6,270 nucleotides of DNA from an uncultured Clostridia bacterium (lineage in GTDB: Bacteria; Bacillota_A; Clostridia; Oscillospirales; Oscillospiraceae), in NCBI GenBank assembly GCA_947166955.1, contig CAMVGI010000084.1, positions 1 to 6,270 on the forward strand, written 5' to 3'. Under the pieces are notes generated by a model. The model had not been told where the DNA came from. It worked only from the letters and a program-made list of their open reading frames with translations, and made no database searches. Both the position numbers and the translations under genes were made by a program. This document shows positions 1 to 5,850 of this stretch, one piece after another (the first letter of the stretch is position 1; every line of letters starts with the position of its first letter).

Positions 1-807
1 GCTTGGCATTTCGGATGCTCTCACTAAGCAAATAACGCAGCACTTTTCCGCCATTTCGTCGAGTTTTTTCGAGCCGCCGCAGATCCGCGCCGCGGTCTCC
101 ACGGATTCCTCCAGCGCAAGGCCGCTCGCGGTCCCCATCGCCATCGCCGAGGCAAAACGGGACACGGCGAGTTTTTTCCACACGCCGCGGTCGCCGAAGC
201 GGCGGCGGAACCACGCGACAAAGCGCGCGCGCAGCGCGGGGACCAAGCCGATAATGTGCGCCGCGGCCACGAGGGCGCCGAGGACCACGGAGGCGGCCGT
301 GCTCATCTTCGCCAGAACGCCGCCGAGACGCATCATGCCGGACGCCACCACGCCCATGCGGACGCCGAGCTGCGCAAACGTGCGGTCGAACACCGGCAGC
401 ACGCGGACGATCATCAGCAGCACGACCGCGATCATAACAAGCAACAGCACCGCCGGCACGCTCACCGTGCCGATGATGTCTCCGCGTATCCTCATTTCGC
501 GCTCATAGTGGAGCTGCAGGGCCGAAAGCGTATCGTCCAGCCGCCCCGTGCGCTCCGCGAGGGCGAGCATATCCGTCATGTACGCGGGAAAAGCGCCCGA
601 TTCCCGCAGCGCCGCGGACAGGGGCGCGCCGTTTTCCGTGCGCTCGCACAGCCCGTCCAGCCATGCGAGGACCGCGGGGTCCGTTTCGTCCTCGCGCAGA
701 ATGGAAAGCCCCTCCGCCGCCGGAATGCCGGAGCGCGTCAGTTGGCACATCTCCCTGCAGAACACCGGCAGATACGCCGCCGGTACACGCGACTGTTCCT
801 TGCTCAA
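1..807 (-). CDS. Type II secretion system F (GspF/PilC) family membrane protein, 3' end cut by window edge
   Basis: Inner-membrane platform proteins of this family anchor type II secretion, type IV pilus and competence pseudopilus machines and work with a GspE-type ATPase. 269 codons are visible, open to position 1. The first F domain spans about residues 10-110, with the typical pattern YLPVFCREMCQLTRSGIP and later LALAERTGRLDDTL. A membrane segment follows at about 111-134, with the family's P-x-F just after it (LPVF, 137-140). A second hydrophobic stretch lies at about 170-190. A second F domain starts near 213 (RFASAMAMGTASGLALEES). The TTG start at 807 is chosen because GGAGGA (820-815) lies 7 nt upstream; the ATG at 814 is in another frame and too close to that site. 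The gene follows the lipoprotein gene by 23 nt and probably shares its promoter. No GspE, GspG or prepilin gene is visible, so the machine it serves is unknown. The family call is firm; the role is inferred. Confidence 0.85.
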   Translation of the reverse strand, partial: MSKEQSRVPAAYLPVFCREMCQLTRSGIPAAEGLSILREDETDPAVLAWLDGLCERTENGAPLSAALRESGAFPAYMTDMLALAERTGRLDDTLSALQLHYEREMRIRGDIIGTVSVPAVLLLVMIAVVLLMIVRVLPVFDRTFAQLGVRMGVVASGMMRLGGVLAKMSTAASVVLGALVAAAHIIGLVPALRARFVAWFRRRFGDRGVWKKLAVSRFASAMAMGTASGLALEESVETAARICGGSKKLDEMAEKCCVICLVRASEMPS

Positions 808-830
808 GCTCCATTCCTCCAAGCGCGCGG

Positions 831-1811
831 TCAGTATTGATATTTTGCCTTGTAGTTGTCGCCGTTTCCGATGTATTGCAGGATGCTGTCGCTGCTTCCG
901 CTGCCGGAGGCGAACGTGGGATCCATCAGTTTCCACTGCTTGCCGTCGAAGTAGATCTTCGCCTCGATCCAGCCTTCCTGCTCGCTCCAAACGTTGATCC
1001 ACGCGTGATACACGCTGCCCGTGTAGCCCACGATCAGCTTTGCGGGCACGTTTTGGCTGCGCAGCATCGCCGTCATCAGCGCGGCATAGTCGAAGCAGAT
1101 GCCTTTTCCTGTCGCAAGCGTCTTGTCCACGTCCGGCAAATAGCCGCTCTTTACCGTCTTCGCCTTTTCCTTGTCATAGGCGACGCTGTTGATGACAAAC
1201 GTGTAGACCCTGCCGACCTTCTCCAGATTGTCCGCCGCACCGGCGCACAGCTCCGCCGCCTTTGCCACGGCGCGGCTTTCGGCGTCGAAGTTCACGTATT
1301 GGTTCGGGCGCAGGAAGGGGCCGAACTCGTCCGCGAGCTTCACGTCCAGCTTGCAGCCGAGGACCGTGGAATACTGCGTGCCTTCGAGGTTTTTGTAGAC
1401 GCCGACGCTGTAACCGCCGCTGCCGTCCGAGAGCGGGAAGACCTCATAGCGCCCGTCCGCGCGCAGGTCGTACTGATACTGCGTGCCGCTCGGTCCCGTG
1501 AGCAGCACCTTGACCTTGGCGCTGCCGCCGGTCCACGACGCCATGATATAGCCGTCCTTCGCGTTGGAATAGTCCACGACGGCGGAACTGTTTTTCTTCA
1601 CCTCGGTGCCGGAGGCGACGGGGCTTTGCACCGTAAAGACCGCGGGCGTATCCGCGAGCGGTACGCCCTCGTCCGGCAGCGCCCCGAAATCAACGACCGC
1701 CCCGCCGTCCGTCTCGGGGACGGCGGCCTGTTCCCGCGCGCCGCACGCGCACAGCGGTATGGCAGCCGCCAGCAGCAGGAAAAGCGCGAAATCGCGCAGG
1801 TTTCGTTTCAT
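831..1811 (-). CDS. Transglutaminase-like domain lipoprotein
   Basis: This is a predicted exported, membrane-anchored protein of 326 residues with a transglutaminase/protease-like fold. The N-terminus has basic residues (MKRNLR), a hydrophobic core and a lipobox-like LCAC, which makes Cys23 the likely lipidated residue. The middle part, about 60-170, is beta-rich and unassigned. The C-terminal domain carries the papain-like triad in order: Cys239 in GKGICFDYAALM, His269 in VYHAWINVW and Asp297 in LMDPTFAS. Such domains may crosslink or cleave peptide or cell-wall substrates; the substrate is unknown. An ATG at 1838 would add nine residues, but the ATG at 1811 is preferred: AGAGGTGG lies 10 nt upstream, and the predicted transcript start near 1851 leaves almost no room for a ribosome site before 1838. 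It is the first gene of the minus-strand unit, 23 nt ahead of the GspF-like gene. Confidence 0.9.
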   Translation of the reverse strand: MKRNLRDFALFLLLAAAIPLCACGAREQAAVPETDGGAVVDFGALPDEGVPLADTPAVFTVQSPVASGTEVKKNSSAVVDYSNAKDGYIMASWTGGSAKVKVLLTGPSGTQYQYDLRADGRYEVFPLSDGSGGYSVGVYKNLEGTQYSTVLGCKLDVKLADEFGPFLRPNQYVNFDAESRAVAKAAELCAGAADNLEKVGRVYTFVINSVAYDKEKAKTVKSGYLPDVDKTLATGKGICFDYAALMTAMLRSQNVPAKLIVGYTGSVYHAWINVWSEQEGWIEAKIYFDGKQWKLMDPTFASGSGSSDSILQYIGNGDNYKAKYQY

Positions 1812-1857
1812 ATTAGACCGTCCACCTCTCACGAACATACCTATACTATTTTAGCTG

Positions 1858-1886
1858 ATTATAACGTTTCGCCGCATCATTGTCAA
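1858..1886 (-). promoter_or_regulatory. Consensus housekeeping promoter for the lipoprotein/GspF unit
   Basis: On the minus strand, TTGACA (1886-1881) and TATAAT (1863-1858) are separated by exactly 17 bp, a full match to the vegetative sigma-70/sigma-A consensus. Transcription should start near 1851, giving a leader of about 40 nt before the ATG at 1811. No operator palindrome is obvious around it. This predicts strong expression by default unless a repressor acts here. Confidence 0.88.
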
Positions 1887-2028
1887 CAGGGTCGGCGCAC
1901 GCCGGCGTCAAACCGATATAAAGGAAAGCCCGCTCGTTGAACTGCGGCCGCCGGGCCGTCCGTGCAGAGGGGCAAGGCAAAGGGGCCGAGAGGCGCCGGA
2001 AAAAACGGTCGCGGCAAGCAAATTTGGC
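1887..2028. other. Non-coding stretch between divergent promoters
   Basis: These 142 bases lie between the two back-to-back promoters. I see no ORF with a ribosome site on either strand. They hold several short GC-rich inverted repeats, for example CGGCC and GGCCG around 1945-1958. They also hold, at 1924-1940, a partial copy of the terminator sequence found after the dehydrogenase operon; read on the minus strand it is TCAACGAGCG followed by GGCTTTCCTTT. No known operator is recognised. Confidence 0.5.
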
Positions 2029-2057
2029 TTGAAATGTGAGGGTTTCTCTGATAAAAT
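2029..2057 (+). promoter_or_regulatory. Housekeeping promoter of the dehydrogenase operon
   Basis: TTGAAA (2029-2034) and TAAAAT (2052-2057) are spaced by 17 bp, one mismatch each from the sigma-A consensus. The predicted start near 2064 gives a leader of about 119 nt before the E1 alpha ATG. This is a vegetative-type promoter; no sigma-54 element of the kind used by Bacillus acetoin operons is seen upstream. Confidence 0.8.
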
Positions 2058-2063
2058 GCTATC

Positions 2064-2155
2064 GGTGATTTAACGGTTTAATGTACTGCTGTGCCGTGCC
2101 CCGCGGGGCTGCCCAGGTAGCCTGCCGCCCGTCAACAAGCCAAAGAGCAATCACC
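2064..2155 (+). promoter_or_regulatory. Structured 5' leader of the dehydrogenase operon, function unknown
   Basis: The predicted 5' end of the transcript, GGTGATT (2064-2070), is fully complementary to AATCACC (2149-2155), which would close a domain of about 90 nt. Inside lie the perfect palindrome GCCCCGCGGGGC (2099-2110) and a competing stem GGCTGC/GTAGCC (2107-2112 with 2117-2122, one G-U pair). The two share bases 2107-2110, so they exclude each other. The layout recalls a riboswitch or attenuator, but I match it to no known class, and GC-rich DNA forms such stems by chance. Confidence 0.35.
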
Positions 2156-2182
2156 CCTCGATACTTTTGCAAGGAGGCCATT

Positions 2183-3151
2183 ATGCAATACTCGAAAGAT
2201 TTTCTTCTGGAGATCCACAAGAATCTTCTGCAGACCCGTATGCTGGAGGAAAAAATGGCGGAGACCTATGCGCAGGGGCGCATCCCCGGCCATATCCACA
2301 GCGGCGCGGGGCAGGAGGCGACCTTTGTCGGCGTTCTTTCCACGCGCAAGGAGGGCGACTACTATAAGCTCGCCCATCGTCCGACCGCGCTGCCCATCAT
2401 GCTGGGAAGCTCACTGGAGCTGTTTTTCGGCGAGCTGCTGGCCAAGAAGACGGGCAACTCCGGCGGCCGCGGCGGCAGCCTGCACGCGGGTTACGAGCTG
2501 AGCCGCGGAATGCTCGGTTTTTCCGGCACGCTGGGCTGCGACGCCGCCGTTCCCGTCGGCGCCGCGCTGACGATCAGCATGGAGGGGCGGGACAACGTCG
2601 CCTACATGTTCATGGGCGACGGCACCTCCAGCCGCGGTCCGGTCTACGAGGCGATGAACCTTGCCGCGGCGTGGAAGCTGCCGGTGCTTTTCGTGTGCGA
2701 AAACAACGGCTTTGCCATCTCCACCCCCACCGACTTCGCCGTCGCAGCGAAGAACGTGCTTGCCGACCGCGCCGCGGGCTACGCCATGCCCAGCAAAGTC
2801 GTGGATGGGACGGATGTACTGGCGGTCTATGAGGCGGCGAAGGAGCTGGTCGCCGGTATTCGCGCCGGAAACGGCCCCGCGGTGCTCGAATGTCAGGACT
2901 ACCGCTGGCGGGGACATTTCGAGGGCGACCAGTGCGCCTACCGTGACGCAGCCGTTACCGAAAAGTGGATAGCGGAGAAGGACTGCGTGAAAAATCTGGA
3001 AGAGATGCTACTCGCCGATGGCGTGCTGACCGCGGAAGGCATCGCGGAGCAGCGCCGGGCGTTCGACGCGGCGATGGAGCAGGCGATCGTCGACGCGGAG
3101 GCGGCGCCCGCCATGACAAGCGACGAGATCTATGACTATCTTTACGTTTAG
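2183..3151 (+). CDS. E1 component alpha subunit of a ThDP-dependent acetoin/2-oxo acid dehydrogenase complex (AcoA/PdhA family)
   Basis: This is the thiamine-diphosphate-binding half of the E1 alpha2-beta2 enzyme, which cleaves acetoin or decarboxylates a 2-oxo acid and acylates the E2 lipoyl arm in the cytoplasm. It has 322 residues, normal for bacterial E1 alpha. The ThDP/Mg motif runs from GDG (145-147) to ENN (173-175), with NLAAAWKLPVLFVCENN typical of the family. GGSLH (97-101) and YRWRGHFEGD (240-249) are also present; His245 matches the conserved His of the YRxHGH loop. The usual R-x-H-G near residue 66 is replaced by RPTA, so the His normally found there is missing. The ATG at 2183 has AAGGAGG 5 nt upstream; an in-frame ATG at 2081 lies in the leader and has no ribosome site. 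It is first in the operon, 33 nt before E1 beta. The substrate is undetermined: N-terminal similarity favours acetoin dehydrogenase, but pyruvate or a branched-chain acid is possible. Confidence 0.92.
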   Translation: MQYSKDFLLEIHKNLLQTRMLEEKMAETYAQGRIPGHIHSGAGQEATFVGVLSTRKEGDYYKLAHRPTALPIMLGSSLELFFGELLAKKTGNSGGRGGSLHAGYELSRGMLGFSGTLGCDAAVPVGAALTISMEGRDNVAYMFMGDGTSSRGPVYEAMNLAAAWKLPVLFVCENNGFAISTPTDFAVAAKNVLADRAAGYAMPSKVVDGTDVLAVYEAAKELVAGIRAGNGPAVLECQDYRWRGHFEGDQCAYRDAAVTEKWIAEKDCVKNLEEMLLADGVLTAEGIAEQRRAFDAAMEQAIVDAEAAPAMTSDEIYDYLYV

Positions 3152-3184
3152 AACGGACAAACGGAAGACAGGGAGGAGCCAACC

Positions 3185-4165
3185 ATGAAAGTTACTTACG
3201 CCAAAGCGATCGGCGACGCGCTCAAAGAGGAGATGCGCCGCGACGAAAAGGTGCTGATTTTCGGCGAAGACGTGGCGCAGTTCGGCAACATTTTCGGTAT
3301 CACCAGAGGAATGCTGGAGGAATTCGGCCCCAAGCGCGTGCGCAACACGCCCATCACGGAAACGGCAATCGTCGGCACCGCGCTGGGAGCCGCGCTGACA
3401 GGGCTGCGCCCCTGTGCGGAGCTGATGTACTCCGATTTCACCATGTGCGCGTTTACAGAGATCTTCCACTGCGTCGCCAAGTGGCGCTATATGAACGGGC
3501 CGGAGTATAAGGTGCCGCTGGTCATCCGCAGCGCGAGCGGCGCGTCCAACGGTGCGGGCAGCGAGCACTCCAACGTGGTCGAGAGCCTGTTCATGCACGC
3601 GCCGGGCCTCACGATTGTAACGCCGTCGTGCGCCTATGACGCTAAGGGCCTGCTCAAGTCCGCCATCCGCAGCGATAATCCCGTGCTCTTCTGCGAGCCC
3701 AAGCAGCTCTATCAGGTCAAGCAGGAGATCGAGGACGACGTTTATAACAGCGATTATACCATCCCGCTCGGCGTCGCCGACGTCAAGCGCCCCGGCAAGG
3801 ACGTGACGCTCGTCGCCGTCGGATTGATGGTGCCGCGCGCGCTGGAAGCCGCGGAAAAGCTGACGGCGGAAGGCATCGACGTCGAGGTAGTCGACCCGCG
3901 GACGATCGCGCCGTGGGATCGCGAGACCATCTTCGCCTCCATCCGCAAGACGCATCGCGCCGCCATCGTCGAAGAGAGCAACAAGACCGCCGGACTCGGC
4001 GCCGAGTTTGCCGCCGTGTTCCAGGAGGAGCTTTACGACGAACTGGACGGCCCAGTGATCCGCATCGCCGCGCTTGACGTCCCGATGCCCTACAACATCG
4101 CCATGGAAAAATACTCCATCCCCGACGTGGAGCGCATCTGCGCTGCGATCCGGGGCATGTTCTGA
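3185..4165 (+). CDS. E1 component beta subunit of the same dehydrogenase complex (AcoB/PdhB family)
   Basis: This is the transketolase-like beta subunit that completes the E1 active site with the alpha subunit. It has 326 residues, full length for the family. The N-terminal pyrimidine-binding domain has GEDVAQFGNIFGITRG (27-42) and TPITE, where Glu59 is the residue that activates the ThDP aminopyrimidine. His128 in GSEHSN sits where the catalytic His lies in human PDH beta, though the usual HSQ reads HSN here. PGLTIVTPS and DAKGLLKSAIRSDNP are typical. The C-terminal transketolase-C domain (about 195-320) has GKDVTLVAVG, EVVDPRTIAPWD and DVPMPYN; these resemble acetoin dehydrogenase beta closely. 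GGGAGGAG lies 6 nt before the ATG. It is placed 33 nt after E1 alpha and 21 nt before E2, so it is clearly co-transcribed. Confidence 0.93.
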   Translation: MKVTYAKAIGDALKEEMRRDEKVLIFGEDVAQFGNIFGITRGMLEEFGPKRVRNTPITETAIVGTALGAALTGLRPCAELMYSDFTMCAFTEIFHCVAKWRYMNGPEYKVPLVIRSASGASNGAGSEHSNVVESLFMHAPGLTIVTPSCAYDAKGLLKSAIRSDNPVLFCEPKQLYQVKQEIEDDVYNSDYTIPLGVADVKRPGKDVTLVAVGLMVPRALEAAEKLTAEGIDVEVVDPRTIAPWDRETIFASIRKTHRAAIVEESNKTAGLGAEFAAVFQEELYDELDGPVIRIAALDVPMPYNIAMEKYSIPDVERICAAIRGMF

Positions 4166-4186
4166 CGGAGAGGGGGAATTGATGGC

Positions 4187-5437
4187 ATGAGTACCCAGGT
4201 CGTTATGCCCAAGGCAGGGCTTACCATGGTGGAGGGCACCATCTCCGAGTGGAAGGTGGCGGAGGGTGCCGCCGTAAACAAGGGCGACGTTTTGATGGAG
4301 TACGAAAACGAGAAGAACGTCATCGAATGCGAGGCGCTCGCTTCCGGCCTGATCCACATCACCGCGTCCGCGGGAGACACCGTTCCCGTCGGCGGGCAGA
4401 TCGCCCTGCTCGCGGAGACGCCGGAGGAGTACGCCGCCCTTGCCGGCGGCGCGCCCGCGCCCGTTGCGGCGGTACCCGCGCCCGTTGCGGCGGCGCCCAC
4501 GCCCGTTGCGGCGGCGCCCACGCCCGTTGCGGCGGCGCCCACGCCCGTTGCGACAAAGAATACCGGACGCATCCGTGCGACCGGACTTGCCAAGAAGCTT
4601 GCGCGCACGTACGGGATCGATCTTGCCGAGGTCGCGCCGTCCGGCGGTCCGGATGGCAGGCGCATCGTGGCGAAAGACGTCGAGGCGTTCCGCGCCGCGC
4701 CGCGCGCCGCCGCTGTCGCCGGCACGGTTGTTCCGGCCGACGAGGACGAGGTCACCGAGATCGCATGGACCGGCGTGCGCAGAACGATTGCGCGAAACAT
4801 GTTCAACAGCCTGCAGACCACGGCGCAGAACACCTGCACCTGCAAGGTCGACGTGACGGAGCTGCTGGCGCTGCGGCAGAAGCTGGTCGAGGACCAGGAG
4901 GAGCTGGGCTGCAAGATCACGGTCAACGACCTGCTGTGCAAGATGCTCGGCAAAGTGCTGCCCAAGCACCCGCTGGCGAACGCCACCTTCGACGGGAAGA
5001 CCCTCTTTACGCACAAGCACGTCCAGCTCTCCGTCGCCGTGGCGACCGAGGACGGGCTGATGGTACCCGTGGTGCGCAACATCGACACGCTCAGTCTGAC
5101 CGAGATCAACGCGCAGATCAAAAAGCTCGCGCAGCAGGCGAAGGACAAGACCTTGCCCGCCGACGCCATGAGCGGCGGCACCTTCACCATCACAAACGTC
5201 GGCATGTTCCCGATCGACGGCGGCACGCCTGTCATCAACCTGCCCCAAACGGCGATCTGCGGGTTCGGACGTCCCGTGCTGGAGCCGGCGGTCCTGCCCG
5301 ACGGCAGCATCGGGGCGCGGCAGAAGATGAACGTATTTTTGACCTTCGACCATCAGGTGATCGACGGGCTGGAGTGCGGGCGCATCTTCCGCGACATCCA
5401 GTATTACATGGAGCATCCCGAAATGATCCTTGTCTGA
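4187..5437 (+). CDS. E2 component, dihydrolipoamide acyltransferase
   Basis: E2 is the core of the complex; it moves the acyl group from E1 to CoA on a swinging lipoyl arm. It has 416 residues in the classic order. A single lipoyl domain spans 1-80, with Lys43 in ENEKN as the lipoylation site. A flexible Ala-Pro linker built of 7-residue repeats covers 89-122. A peripheral subunit-binding domain lies at about 128-168 (RATGLAKKLARTYGIDL), for holding E1 and/or E3. The CoA acyltransferase domain runs from about 190 to 416, with GGTFTITNVGMF, TPVINLPQTAI and the catalytic pair His389 and Asp393 in DHQVIDG. The usual Arg after the catalytic His is Gln here. AGGGGG (4171-4176) lies 10 nt upstream of the ATG. 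It is the last gene of the operon. The gene could be called acoC or pdhC; acetyl-CoA is the likely product but is not proven. Confidence 0.93.
   Translation: MSTQVVMPKAGLTMVEGTISEWKVAEGAAVNKGDVLMEYENEKNVIECEALASGLIHITASAGDTVPVGGQIALLAETPEEYAALAGGAPAPVAAVPAPVAAAPTPVAAAPTPVAAAPTPVATKNTGRIRATGLAKKLARTYGIDLAEVAPSGGPDGRRIVAKDVEAFRAAPRAAAVAGTVVPADEDEVTEIAWTGVRRTIARNMFNSLQTTAQNTCTCKVDVTELLALRQKLVEDQEELGCKITVNDLLCKMLGKVLPKHPLANATFDGKTLFTHKHVQLSVAVATEDGLMVPVVRNIDTLSLTEINAQIKKLAQQAKDKTLPADAMSGGTFTITNVGMFPIDGGTPVINLPQTAICGFGRPVLEPAVLPDGSIGARQKMNVFLTFDHQVIDGLECGRIFRDIQYYMEHPEMILV
4451..4552 (+). repeat. 21-bp tandem repeat in the E2 linker, about 4.9 copies
   Basis: Units start at 4451, 4472, 4493, 4514 and 4535; the last is 18 bp. 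Each encodes A-P-T-P-V-A-A or a close variant (A-P-A-P-V-A-A, V-P-A-P-V-A-A). Units three to five are identical at the DNA level, which points to recent copying by slippage or recombination. They lengthen the mobile linker between the lipoyl and subunit-binding domains without changing frame. Confidence 0.93.
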
Positions 5438-5604
5438 CGAAGAAACGACGCCAAATAACCGAAAGCCCGCTCAACGAGCGCTCTTTCCTTCCTCGGCCGC
5501 GTGAGCGCGGGGATGTACCAGCTCAGCGCCGCGCCGCCGAACCTCGGCGGCTGCGACGGCGCGCCCTGTCGCGTGGTGCCGATACGATGAAGGAGGGGCG
5601 TGCT
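5438..5604. other. Intergenic stretch with no supported gene
   Basis: After the terminator-like hairpin this region is very GC-rich. It holds a perfect 7-bp stem, CCGCCGA/TCGGCGG (5534-5540 with 5544-5550, 3-nt loop). A short open frame from ATG 5513 to TGA 5590 encodes 25 residues (MYQLSAAPPNLGGCDGAPC and six more). Its stop overlaps the ribosome site of the next ORF, but it has no convincing ribosome site of its own. It may be the 3' tail of a lost gene or chance. No promoter is recognised. Confidence 0.4.
5461..5491 (+). terminator. Probable intrinsic terminator of the dehydrogenase operon
   Basis: It begins 24 nt after the E2 stop codon. CGCTC (5468-5472) pairs with GAGCG (5476-5480) across a 3-nt loop, and GAAAG (5461-5465) pairs with CTTTC (5483-5487) below a 2x2 mismatch. 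The pyrimidine run CTTCC follows, but there is no clean T-tract, so efficiency is doubtful. It marks a sensible operon end, because no E3 gene follows. Confidence 0.5.
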
Positions 5605-5703
5605 ATGGACTATACGCGCCTTGAAACCGGCGGGATCGGCTGTCTTGTGCGCATGGACGGGACGGATTGGCAGTGGGGTTCGGACTATACGAGCGGCGAT
5701 CTG
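5605..5703 (+). pseudogene. 5' remnant of an unidentified small gene
   Basis: A very good ribosome site, AAGGAGGGG (5590-5598), lies 6 nt before ATG 5605. The first 33 codons read as a plausible protein start, including GGIGCLVRMDGTDWQWGSDY and then TSGDL. After about 5703 the same frame becomes Arg/Leu-rich and unlike a folded protein, while sensible sequence continues in another frame. I read this as the intact head of a gene whose body has been deleted or frameshifted. I do not recognise the family with confidence. A GTG at 5600 opens the other frame but has a poor ribosome site position. Confidence 0.45.
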
Positions 5704-5776
5704 TTATATCCTGCTGGTCGACTTTCCGTACTGCGGCTGGACGAACGACCCCGAAAAGCGCGTTGCGGCGCACAAC
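5702..5776 (+). pseudogene. Coding remnant, resembling part of a GIY-YIG (YhbQ/UPF0213-like) endonuclease
   Basis: In the frame of codons starting at 5702, the peptide CYILLVDFP followed by YCGWTNDPEKRVAAHN resembles the N-terminal core of single-domain GIY-YIG proteins, where Y-I-L is followed by Y-x-G-x-T-x-D-L-x-x-R-x-x-x-H-N. It lacks a start and two residues of the usual spacing. It also stops resembling the family right after AAHN, where the GxGAKYT segment should come, and the frame ends at 5869. At most about 25 residues survive, so any function is lost. An alternative is that ILLVDFP belongs to the gene that begins at 5605, with only YCGW onward from a second gene. Confidence 0.4.
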
Positions 5777-5800
5777 GACTTTCCCGTGTTCATAACAGCC

Positions 5801-5846
5801 AAGCCCTCCCGCATAGCCTTGCAAAGAGACTATGTGGGAGGGTTTT
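5801..5846 (+). terminator. Strong 16-bp hairpin just before the deacetylase gene; terminator or RBS-masking structure
   Basis: Bases 5801-5816 pair with 5830-5845 with no mismatch (two G-U pairs) around a 13-nt loop, and the right arm ends in TTTT (5843-5846). The shape and T-run suit an intrinsic terminator for the decayed transcript upstream. However, GGGAGGG (5836-5842), the ribosome site of the gene starting at 5851, lies wholly in the right arm. Transcripts coming from upstream would therefore end here or have that site masked. Confidence 0.6.
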
Positions 5847-5850
5847 GCCT

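Noticed and set aside
256..1940. Long plus-strand open frames at 256-840 and 663-1940
   Set aside because: They overlap minus-strand genes that have clear domains, a lipobox, catalytic residues and ribosome sites. The plus-strand peptides look like Arg-rich shadows.
2064..2160. Cobalamin or TPP riboswitch in the leader
   Set aside because: CCAGGTAGCCTGCC (2113-2126) recalls the cobalamin 3' element, but the rest of the core, including a GCCACTGT-like box, is missing. No CTGAGA or other TPP core element is present, although a ThDP enzyme follows.
2081..2182. Upstream ATG at 2081 as the E1 alpha start
   Set aside because: It would add 34 residues (MYCCAVPRG and so on) unlike the family, has no ribosome site, and overlaps the structured leader. 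ATG 2183 has AAGGAGG at the right distance.
2140..2182. Sigma-54 promoter (as in Bacillus acetoin operons) near TTTTGCAAGG
   Set aside because: There is a TTGCA but no GG at the required distance upstream, while a good sigma-A promoter exists at 2029-2057.
4451..4552. CRISPR-like array
   Set aside because: The 21-bp units are contiguous, with no spacers, and lie in frame in the E2 linker.
3008..5416. Antisense open frame of about 800 codons opposite E1 beta and E2, plus a 406-codon one at 4090-5310
   Set aside because: Long antisense frames are expected opposite genes with strong G/C third-position bias. The peptides are rich in His, Arg and Gly without domain logic, and the sense strand encodes three complete, recognised proteins.
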